64,000 bases of DNA from Cupriavidus taiwanensis (GTDB lineage Bacteria; Pseudomonadota; Gammaproteobacteria; Burkholderiales; Burkholderiaceae), in NCBI RefSeq assembly GCF_900250115.1, contig NZ_LT984805.1, positions 124,001 to 188,000 on the forward strand. Reading direction: 5' to 3'. Below, one piece after another: positions 58,311 to 64,000 of the stretch. Under the pieces are notes generated by a model, which saw only the letters and a program-made list of their open reading frames with translations, had not been told where the DNA came from and searched no databases. Every line of letters begins with the position of its first letter. Positions within the stretch are counted from its first letter, which is position 1. A program made the translations under genes and the position numbers.

Positions 58311-59312
58311 ATGAACACCACCAAAACCATTGCGGTCGATGTCGGCTACGGCAACACCAAGTTTGCCTTCCCCCTGGGTGCGGACGTTGCAACCCGCATG
58401 TTTCTTTCGCTGGCCCCAACTCGATCGGCTTCGAGCCTCGCCAACCACGGGGATGGCTATTTCCAGTCGCGCGATGTCGTTCACGTAACTGTGGACGGCG
58501 CTGAATACGAGGTGGGCCCGGACGTCTCGATCACCTCTGCATACGGCAATACCGGGCGGACCCTCTCCGAGGACTTCGTCACGACGCCGGAATATGCTGC
58601 GTTGCTGTTCGGCGCGCTTCACTATTCACAGGCCAGGGACGTTGGCCAACTCATCCTCGGCCTTCCCGTCCATACCCTACAGAAGTACGCCGGCGTCCTG
58701 CAGGAACGCTTTGCTGGCACGCATGACTTCGGCGCCGGCAGCGTCAGCATCAACCGGGTCGTCGCCCTGCCCCAGCCACTCGGATCGCTGGTCACGTTTA
58801 TGCGTCAATCCGGCAAGGATCTGGACCCGGATGACAACTGCCTGATCGTGGACGTGGGTTACTTCACGACCGACTGGGTTGTCGCTCGTGGCTACATGAT
58901 GGATGACACCCGCAGCGGCGGCGTTCCCGGCGGATCGTCGCGAATTTACCAACAAGTCGCCCAACTCCTTTCGGCGGACGAAGGCGGGGAGCCGTCTGGC
59001 AGCATCGAGCGCATCGACAAGTCCCTGCGTGACGGCAAGCTCATGCGCTACTACAACAAGATGGTCGACCTGCGCCCGTATTTCGAAGTCGCCAAGGCCC
59101 AATGTCAAACCGCGGTCAAGGAAATGCAGACGCGGGTGGGCCGCACGGAAGACATCGCAGCCATCGTTCTCACCGGTGGCGGCAGCGCGCTGTACTCCGG
59201 CGCCATCCGTGCCGCCTTCCCGCGCTCGCATATCGTCGCGATGGAATCGCCCTGCTACGCCAATGTCCGCGGATTCTTCGACATCGGTAGCGCACGGCAA
59301 GCGCGCGGGTAA
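58311..59312 (+). CDS. ParM/StbA-like actin-family ATPase (PRTRC system protein D)
   Basis: 333 residues. Actin-fold phosphate motifs: AVDVGYGNTKFAFPLG (phosphate 1), LIVDVGYFTTDWVVARG (phosphate 2) and AIVLTGGGSALYSGAIRAAF (adenosine). LILGLPVHTLQKY fits the PRTRC D/ParM-like family. ParM filaments push plasmid copies apart when bound through ParR to the centromere. Here it is separated by 24 kb from the other PRTRC genes but has its own promoter and repeat array. The downstream small gene is the likely adaptor. Good ribosome site (AAGGAGAG, 9 bases). Confidence 0.92.
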   Translation: MNTTKTIAVDVGYGNTKFAFPLGADVATRMFLSLAPTRSASSLANHGDGYFQSRDVVHVTVDGAEYEVGPDVSITSAYGNTGRTLSEDFVTTPEYAALLFGALHYSQARDVGQLILGLPVHTLQKYAGVLQERFAGTHDFGAGSVSINRVVALPQPLGSLVTFMRQSGKDLDPDDNCLIVDVGYFTTDWVVARGYMMDDTRSGGVPGGSSRIYQQVAQLLSADEGGEPSGSIERIDKSLRDGKLMRYYNKMVDLRPYFEVAKAQCQTAVKEMQTRVGRTEDIAAIVLTGGGSALYSGAIRAAFPRSHIVAMESPCYANVRGFFDIGSARQARG

Positions 59313-59317
59313 CGACT

Positions 59318-59719
59318 ATGGGGAAGCTCGCCATCAAAGTCACCCTCAACCCGATGACGACGCCTCAGCTCTACGCGCAGCTTGCGCAGGTCAACGACCC
59401 GCGCCTGCGAGCCGAGGTCTTCCGCCGTTTGGCAGAGGTCGGCGCGCAGGTCATGGGAGCGAAAGAAGGCGTTGCGGCAACGCCGGCGCCTGCAGGTGCA
59501 CTCCTGACTACCTTGATGTACCGCTCCGAGGCAGCGTTCGTACCGCCCCAGAATGTCGCAGCGGTCGGGCAGTCCGCTGCTTCCACCCCGAGAGCCCAAC
59601 TCGTCAGGGAGGAAATCTCCCGGGATGCGCCAGCGGATATCGAGGTGCCCGCCGTGCCCGCCCCAAGCGCACTGGACCTTAGTGCAATGAACTCGGCGAT
59701 GTCGCGGTTCTTCGATTGA
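59318..59719 (+). CDS. ParR/StbB-like partition adaptor (by position)
   Basis: 133 residues, starting 5 bp after the ParM-like stop. The N-terminal half (MGKLAIKVTLNPMTTPQLYA, then QLAQVNDPRLRAEVFRRLAE) begins with a short beta strand followed by two helices, as in the ribbon-helix-helix of ParR/StbB adaptors. The C-terminal half is flexible and ends MSRFFD, like ParR tails that touch ParM. The call rests on gene order plus this layout. Confidence 0.7.
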   Translation: MGKLAIKVTLNPMTTPQLYAQLAQVNDPRLRAEVFRRLAEVGAQVMGAKEGVAATPAPAGALLTTLMYRSEAAFVPPQNVAAVGQSAASTPRAQLVREEISRDAPADIEVPAVPAPSALDLSAMNSAMSRFFD

Positions 59720-59730
59720 CTCGCTCCGGC

Positions 59731-59758
59731 TTGACTGGCGCTCACTTCGTGGCAATCT
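59731..59758 (+). promoter_or_regulatory. Weak promoter, TTGACT class
   Basis: TTGACT 59731-59736 with CAATCT at 59753-59758 (16-bp spacer), before the 44-residue gene. Same -35 as the other class members but a looser spacing. Confidence 0.4.
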
Positions 59759-59790
59759 ACAATCATCACAACGGACGACAGGACTTCACC

Positions 59791-59925
59791 ATGAAATTCT
59801 TCGAGTATCTTTCCACCACCCAGGCTCAGAACCGTTTCCTCTTTTACGCGCTGATCGCCTGGTGCATTCTGGAAGCCATTATGGTCGTCTATCGCGGGTG
59901 GCGCGCCCCCAAGGACGCTGGCTGA
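59791..59925 (+). CDS. 44-residue single-pass membrane protein
   Basis: MKFFEYLSTTQAQNRFLFYA, then LIAWCILEAIMVVYRGW and RAPKDAG: one transmembrane helix with a basic cytoplasmic end. A terminator follows. Unrecognised; small plasmid membrane peptides like this can be toxins or exclusion factors. Confidence 0.6.
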   Translation: MKFFEYLSTTQAQNRFLFYALIAWCILEAIMVVYRGWRAPKDAG

Positions 59926-59945
59926 CGCCTTCCCACCCCAGAAAG

Positions 59946-59978
59946 CAAAAAAGCCCAGCATGTCTGCTGGGCTTTTTG
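59946..59978 (+). terminator. Bidirectional intrinsic terminator
   Basis: AAAAAGCCCAGCA-TGTC-TGCTGGGCTTTTT, between the convergent 44-residue (plus) and 59997 (minus) genes. Confidence 0.85.
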
Positions 59979-59996
59979 TTGAAGAGGACTTTGCGC

Positions 59997-60209
59997 TCAG
60001 TGAAGCGTGGCTGGCGCGAGGCAATAATCGAGTGCGGAATCGAACGACAGATTCCGCTCGAGCAACGTCAGATGGCCCGAGGCTTCTCGTCGGTAGACGT
60101 GGAAGAACTGGGCATCGGACTGACCAGCCTGGACCTCGCTGGTGGCGGTGCTGCGCATTGCGTGAATGTGCAACCTGTTCACGATCGCGGTAAAACCCTT
60201 CTGTGGCAT
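59997..60209 (-). CDS. Hypothetical small protein
   Basis: 70 residues (MPQKGFTAIVNRLHIHAMRS; ATSEVQAGQSDAQFFHVYRR, then ERNLSFDSALDYCLA). Unrecognised. The ribosome site AGGAG lies in the loop of a CTTC/GAAG hairpin, similar in style to the leader genes. Follows the primase gene. Confidence 0.6.
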   Translation of the reverse strand: MPQKGFTAIVNRLHIHAMRSTATSEVQAGQSDAQFFHVYRREASGHLTLLERNLSFDSALDYCLAPATLH

Positions 60210-60308
60210 GGTGCTTCTCCTGAAGTCCTGCCACACGGGATTCCGCCCAGTGGGGCGAACCCACCGGGCAGAGTTGAAAGGAACGCCACCATTCGGGTGG
60301 CGAAAATG

Positions 60309-61391
60309 TCAGGCAGCGATTGCCTGTTGGGAGATCAGACGCAACCGGTGTACGGTTCGCCATTCGTCGCAGTAATCCGTGCCTCGGACCTTCGGCCGAT
60401 GCAGCACAACGGTGAAGCCATTGGCGCGCAAGCGCTTCTGGAGGGCGAGCGCGTCGGCCATACCCGGTGACTTGCCAGTCCTCGGGTCCACCTTGTCAAA
60501 ATCGGCGAAGATGTGCACGGTATGGATGCCCATACCGTCTGGCACTACGAACTTGCTCAAGAGCACGCGGTTCAAGCACGACCAGGTCGGAATCCGGAAC
60601 AGCATGTACGCCGCATAGGCATTCTCGATGCCCTCCGCAACGCCAATCGCTCCATCGCGAGGCGACATCAGCCGTACAGCGCCGCCATCAAGCGGCAAGG
60701 CGCCCGGATAATTTCGCTTGCTTGGAAGGATCTCGCCGTCCTCCGACACGACTATCGCCTTCTCTGGCTTGGCCGGGTGCAACGATGTTCTGTGAACCGT
60801 AGCAATCCGGCCGTCGTGCAGCTGGTACTCAGCAATCATCGTTGGGTACCGCCCGACAATGCTCCCGTTGTGCCAGTAATCCTGCACGGCCAGCCGCAGT
60901 CCATGTGGCAGCGGAGCGCGCAGCCCTGGAACTCTGGCGGCGAGATAGCGCATGGCATGGTCACCAGCCGCGACCGGAGTCGAGCTGGTGACCTGCTTTA
61001 TGACGCGGCGCATCAAAACGGAAGCGCTTCCCTTGCTGCGCTGCCGGCATGCCGGCCTGATGGCAGACATCTTCGCTGGCAACGGCTCGCCGCCCTCCCC
61101 ATTGAGTCGCCGCTGCAACTCAAGGTACGACATGCCGGTGTAGCGACAGACCAGCTCGATGCCGTCGCCCGCTTTGGGACCACCGGCATCGCACTTGCGG
61201 CACACCCAGTCACCGCGGCCCCGCTTGTTGTCGTAGGTAAATCTGTCTGTGCCGTCTCCGCAGATCGGGCACGGACCAGGGCGACCTCGCCAGAAGGCGT
61301 CTGTGAGGACGTCGGCGGGCAGGTACTGCGCAACCAGAGCGTCCCAGTGAGCGGGCGTCCAGTTCTTCACGATATCACTCAGCTTTTTCAT
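60309..61391 (-). CDS. Primase-like protein with zinc ribbon and Toprim domain
   Basis: 360 residues. An N-terminal primase zinc ribbon (GPCPICGDGTDRFTYDNKRG, then RGDWVCRKCDAGGPKAGDG, four Cys at about 44-73), a middle DUF7146-type region (EYQLHDGRIATVHRTSLHPA) and a C-terminal Toprim domain (IGVAEGIENAYAAYMLFRIP with the Glu; HIFADFDKVDP with D-x-D). This is the layout of phage/plasmid primases, which lay RNA primers for lagging-strand or post-transfer synthesis. The start at 61391 (MKKLSDIVKNWTPAHW) follows a short form of the conserved leader. Genes for SSB and recombination functions lie upstream. Confidence 0.88.
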   Translation of the reverse strand: MKKLSDIVKNWTPAHWDALVAQYLPADVLTDAFWRGRPGPCPICGDGTDRFTYDNKRGRGDWVCRKCDAGGPKAGDGIELVCRYTGMSYLELQRRLNGEGGEPLPAKMSAIRPACRQRSKGSASVLMRRVIKQVTSSTPVAAGDHAMRYLAARVPGLRAPLPHGLRLAVQDYWHNGSIVGRYPTMIAEYQLHDGRIATVHRTSLHPAKPEKAIVVSEDGEILPSKRNYPGALPLDGGAVRLMSPRDGAIGVAEGIENAYAAYMLFRIPTWSCLNRVLLSKFVVPDGMGIHTVHIFADFDKVDPRTGKSPGMADALALQKRLRANGFTVVLHRPKVRGTDYCDEWRTVHRLRLISQQAIAA

Positions 61392-61434
61392 GGGATGGCT
61401 CCGTGTGGAGAGTGGTCGATGCCTGAGACAGGCG
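61392..61434 (-). promoter_or_regulatory. Conserved leader (copy 10), short form, covarying hairpin 1
   Basis: Gene sense: GCCTG-TCT-CAGGC (61421-61433), ATCGACC (61414-61420), then CTCC...GGAG and ATG 61391 within about 25 nt. Hairpin 1 differs from GCGTC/GACGC at two bases on both arms, keeping all pairs: direct covariation evidence. Confidence 0.75.
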
Positions 61435-61547
61435 AAGGAACGCTTGCTCAAAGGACATCCCGGCTGCGTGAGGCGCCAGAATGTCTTTTCAGCACAGCGA
61501 TTGGATCGGGGGGGAGAAACGGGTGTGGCGCGAAGCCGAAGATGAGG

Positions 61548-61579
61548 TGCATGCTCCCGCGGATTCGCGGGAGCATGCA
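61548..61579 (-). other. Perfect 14-bp hairpin between ssb and the primase gene
   Basis: TGCATGCTCCCGCG-GATT-CGCGGGAGCATGCA, starting 22 bp after the ssb stop. No T-tract, so it is probably an mRNA stabiliser or processing site rather than a terminator. Confidence 0.65.
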
Positions 61580-61601
61580 TATAGCTGCCACTTATGGCTT
61601 G

Positions 61602-62111
61602 TCAGAACGGAATCTGATCATCATCCATATCTTCGAAGCCATGCGACGGCGCCTGCTGCGGGCGGCGACTTTGGCCGCGTCGGCCACCACCATTGCCGCC
61701 CTCACTGCCGCCGGCTTGGCGGCCTTCTTGCGACTGGCGGCCATAGCCATCGTCGCCGTCATCGTTCGACGATCCGCCGCGGCCACCCAGCATTTGCATC
61801 TGATCGGCAACGATCTCGGTGCTGTACTTGTCCTGGCCCGACTGATCCTGCCACTTGCGGGTGCGAATGCGTCCCTCAATATAAACGGAGGAGCCCTTCT
61901 TCAGGTATTGCCCTGCGATCTCAGCCAGCTTGCCGAAGAACGAAATGCGGTGCCATTCAGTGGCTTCCTTCATCTCGCCGCTCTGCTTGTCCTTATAGCG
62001 ATCGGTGGTAGCGATACGAATATTGGCCACAGCGTCCCCGCTGGGCATGTAGCGAACCTCAGGATCTGCCCCGAGATTGCCAACGAGAATGACTTTGTTC
62101 ACGGATGCCAT
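61602..62111 (-). CDS. ssb: Single-stranded DNA-binding protein
   Basis: 169 residues. The OB fold is standard ([60 protein letters not shown]), followed by a Gly/Gln linker (about 112-155) and the acidic tip DDDQIPF that binds partner proteins. A plasmid SSB is typical of conjugative replicons. It lies between the 62124 gene (12 bp) and the primase gene. Confidence 0.95.
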   Translation of the reverse strand: MASVNKVILVGNLGADPEVRYMPSGDAVANIRIATTDRYKDKQSGEMKEATEWHRISFFGKLAEIAGQYLKKGSSVYIEGRIRTRKWQDQSGQDKYSTEIVADQMQMLGGRGGSSNDDGDDGYGRQSQEGRQAGGSEGGNGGGRRGQSRRPQQAPSHGFEDMDDDQIPF

Positions 62112-62123
62112 GTTGCTTCCTTG

Positions 62124-62918
62124 TTAATGAATGCGATTGACTTGCCAGACCCAACGGTCCCAGAGTTTCTGTTCCCCAGTCTCGGGGTCAAGAACAGGGC
62201 GGCCGGTCGCATGGTTGAAGGCGGGCACCTTCTCCTTGTGCAAGCGCTTGATGCCTACGCGGTCGCCGATTTTGCAAGCGGCGTCGGCCAGGGCATCTTT
62301 CAAACCTTCGCCCTGCAATGTCCTTTCGCCGGCGTGGGTGTCCAACTTCACCGCGAAGGAGGTGTATGTCGCCTTGCCGCCAGGTTTGCGGTTCGGGAAC
62401 TCCATTTCACCCCACTCGACCAGCTTGCCAACGGTATAGTTCGAGCGCGACGCGTTACCGTCAGAGCGAGGTTCGGTTTTGGCAGGTCGGTGGTCTGGGC
62501 GCTGATGCTGTGCAGTCCGCGGTCCCCGAGATTCCCTTGACTCATCCGAACCCTTCGACTGTGGAAGCGGAGCGGCGCTCGCCCCCTCTTTCGCCTGGCG
62601 CATGACGGCTTCGGCAACGGACTGCGGTGTCACGCATTCCCCATCGTACCTGCCGAGCTTGTGCCAGCGCGGAACGACCTCGGGAAGAACCTTGTGGCCG
62701 AACGCCGTGTGCTGAATGCTGCGATCAAACACGGCAACGAAGTGAACGACGTGGTCGCCTTCGTCCCGAAAGAGATTTGGGACGCCATTGATGAGGATTT
62801 GAAACTCGTTGTCCGCGCCCGTGCCGACGGGAACTTCATTGGCGGCCCGAGACGCCACTACTGGCGGTTGGCCCAGGATAGTGGCGACTGCCCGCTTGAG
62901 TACTCCGAAGAGAGTCAT
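62124..62918 (-). CDS. Conserved plasmid protein of the SSB-primase operon
   Basis: 264 residues. The first 100 residues include GRYDGECVTPQSVAEAVMRQ; a disordered linker follows (about 105-150), then a compact C-terminal domain (YTVGKLVEWGEMEFPNRKPG; FAVKLDTHAGERTLQGEGLK; DAACKIGDRVGIKRLHKEKV) like the nucleic-acid-associated domain found at the end of some plasmid primases, KfrB-like and relaxase proteins. It lies 12 bp upstream of ssb, so it probably works with SSB or primase in transfer replication. Similarity by pattern only. Confidence 0.6.
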   Translation of the reverse strand: MTLFGVLKRAVATILGQPPVVASRAANEVPVGTGADNEFQILINGVPNLFRDEGDHVVHFVAVFDRSIQHTAFGHKVLPEVVPRWHKLGRYDGECVTPQSVAEAVMRQAKEGASAAPLPQSKGSDESRESRGPRTAQHQRPDHRPAKTEPRSDGNASRSNYTVGKLVEWGEMEFPNRKPGGKATYTSFAVKLDTHAGERTLQGEGLKDALADAACKIGDRVGIKRLHKEKVPAFNHATGRPVLDPETGEQKLWDRWVWQVNRIH

Positions 62919-62927
62919 GGTAATTGG

Positions 62928-63356
62928 TTACAGAAGAGACCCGCAGCACAACCGCTTTACTCCTTCGAGGTCTGCTTTCAGGCGGGCGTTGTTGAGAATC
63001 ACATCCTGCAAGACTTCCGGGCTTACCCCGCAAACCGCGCAGACATAGGTGTAGGGAAGCGCTCCGTCCCAGTATCCGAAGATCCAGCCGATCGTCATGG
63101 AATATTCCTCCAAATCGAGCGCCTTGTTCCGCATACGGGCTCGCAAGAGCTCAGCACAGTCGATCAGGGATTCGGGCATGTTGTCGCCTCGGCGGCTGTC
63201 ACAGGCCAGGCTGATGAGCGCGTCGACCATCTGCTCGCGTACCGAGTCGCTCCAGAGCGAAGGGTCCGGCAACGGGTCAATCTTGGGTGGGGGCACAACG
63301 ATGGCAGCCGCTTCATCGAAGAAGTCCAGCTGCCACCCTGCTGTCATTGTTTCCAT
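62928..63356 (-). CDS. Hypothetical protein
   Basis: 142 residues, helical, with a possible zinc site (YVCAVCGVSPEV) near residue 107 and a regular helical tail (NNARLKADLEGVKRLCCGSL). Starts behind a GGTCTCCGG/CCGGAGACC hairpin that encloses its ribosome site. Unrecognised. Only 9 bp before the 62124-62918 gene. Confidence 0.6.
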   Translation of the reverse strand: METMTAGWQLDFFDEAAAIVVPPPKIDPLPDPSLWSDSVREQMVDALISLACDSRRGDNMPESLIDCAELLRARMRNKALDLEEYSMTIGWIFGYWDGALPYTYVCAVCGVSPEVLQDVILNNARLKADLEGVKRLCCGSLL

Positions 63357-63412
63357 GATGGTCTCCGGACAGGCACCCGGAGACCCACCTGTCGGCGGGT
63401 AACGGGTTCCCG
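63357..63412 (-). promoter_or_regulatory. Intergenic leader with buried ribosome site
   Basis: Gene sense: a GGGAACCCGTTACCC hairpin, then GGTCTCCGG...CCGGAGACC (9 bp) that completely pairs the Shine-Dalgarno CGGAG before ATG 63356. Confidence 0.6.
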
Positions 63413-63453
63413 CGACAGGTGGAAGCCGCCCGAGAACCGGGCGGCGAGGGAGG

Positions 63454-63762
63454 TCAGGAACGATCGTGCGTTCCAGTGCGACAGATTGGCGTCACCACAG
63501 CCGAGCGTGCGTAATTCTGCTCGGGCGGTTCGGCGACCTGGTCATTCGTCGGTTTCGGCTTGGAGTCATGCTCCGGCATCGAAACCTTCGGCGCAGCTGG
63601 TACAGCCTTGCCCCACTGCAGCACCTTCTCCTTCAGGTAGAAGAAGCCGACAGCGGCAAGAAACACACCAACAATGAATGACTGCGAAGCCAGATACAGC
63701 GCCATGCAAAAAGCAAAGAGCTTGAGCGGGCGCGCGATCATGTTTTTGGCAAAGGATTCCAT
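63454..63762 (-). CDS. Membrane protein, small
   Basis: 102 residues. Two hydrophobic stretches near the N-terminus (PLKLFAFCMALYLASQSFIV and VGVFLAAVGFFYL), then a Pro/Lys-rich soluble tail. The ATG lies 2 bases after a GTTTCTC/GAGAAAC hairpin that contains its ribosome site. Unrecognised. Confidence 0.6.
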   Translation of the reverse strand: MESFAKNMIARPLKLFAFCMALYLASQSFIVGVFLAAVGFFYLKEKVLQWGKAVPAAPKVSMPEHDSKPKPTNDQVAEPPEQNYARSAVVTPICRTGTHDRS

Positions 63763-64000
63763 GGTTTCTCACGAGAAACGATTTAAAGGGATTTCCTGGC
63801 GGATGCCAGGCGATTATTCGATGCTCGGAAGAGCAAGGAATCCAATGAGGCGCGACTGCTCGGCAACGCGCTTGCGACATGTCATGCATGTCGTAAGGAC
63901 GCTGCTCGCGTGCGAAGAAAGGGGATGGGGCGGGCCGCGCAAAGGAAGGCCAGTGAGGCCCACGCGGAATGTCAGTTTGGTCTGACCGCCATGTCGATGC
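63763..64000 (-). promoter_or_regulatory. Conserved leader (copy 12), cut by the window edge
   Basis: The last nine bases of the window (TGTCGATGC, plus strand) match the start of the conserved heptamer-hairpin, so hairpin 1 continues outside. Towards the gene there is a CGACATG/CATGTCG hairpin (about 63874-63893) and finally GTTTCTCGTGAGAAAC burying the ribosome site of ATG 63762. Confidence 0.5.

Noticed and set aside
60513..62540. 675-codon plus-strand frame
   Set aside because: It runs antisense to primase, ssb and the 62124 gene, all of which are recognised on the minus strand.
1..64000. CRISPR array
   Set aside because: No regularly spaced direct repeats of 25-40 bp with unique spacers were seen; the only regular short array is the 10-11-bp phased set at 58.13 kb.

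Overview
This is a GC-rich (roughly 60-65 percent) betaproteobacterial accessory replicon or integrated plasmid-like island, most likely from Burkholderiales (Cupriavidus/Ralstonia-like). The pointers are the lysine/alanine-tailed HU protein, the PRTRC cassette, the ISL3 and Tn3 elements and the codon use. No ribosomal, tRNA or central-metabolism gene is present. No replication initiator or conjugation gene was recognised, so origin and transfer functions must lie outside the window.

Layout. (1) 0.4-9 kb is an accessory edge: a frameshifted tyrosine recombinase, a Tn3-family transposase decayed into three frames that cuts a SNF2 helicase gene, a CcbP-like calcium-binding protein, a DUF6884-like protein, a 264-bp non-autonomous transposable element, a tyrosine-recombinase-fold protein that has lost most catalytic residues, and an HU-like protein. 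(2) 9-28.5 kb is mostly minus strand: an SbcC/SbcD-like nuclease pair with a recombination-directionality-factor-like gene, an intact ISL3 element, a DUF932 gene and many small unknown proteins. A short plus-strand operon (19.5-21.1 kb) ends in a bactofilin. (3) 28.6-34.6 kb is the PRTRC cassette: ParB, E, C (ubiquitin-like), F, B (E2-like), A (JAB peptidase) and ThiF (E1-like). (4) 34.7-39.4 kb is a cargo region with an acetyltransferase-like gene and a large stand-alone AAA ATPase that could be a defence gene. (5) 39.5-46.7 kb holds a methyltransferase-helicase fusion and several families of paralogous unknown proteins. (6) 46.9-55 kb is a plus-strand operon: a frameshifted UvrD-like helicase, DUF1173, an FtsK-gamma-like protein, a Gp37/Gp68 protein, a DNA methyltransferase, a Lar-like protein and a broken NUC1 nuclease. 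(7) 55.6-64 kb holds HU, an integrase, a ParM-type partition locus (phased repeats, PRTRC D/ParM, ParR-like protein), a primase, SSB and accessory genes.

The most striking signal is non-coding. Eleven minus-strand sites carry a small hairpin followed by a conserved heptamer (gene sense: stem GCGTC/GACGC, then ATCGACC). The stem sequence varies with its pairing kept (GCGC/GCGC, GCCTG/CAGGC). Most copies lead into a multi-hairpin 5' leader whose last hairpin buries the Shine-Dalgarno sequence of the following gene. Two copies have no gene behind them and run into intrinsic terminators, so they may be free RNAs. Plus-strand genes instead share a promoter type, TTGACT-N15-TAgatT. Together these suggest that plasmid maintenance, DNA repair and partition genes are coordinated by one leader-RNA regulon plus a dedicated promoter class.
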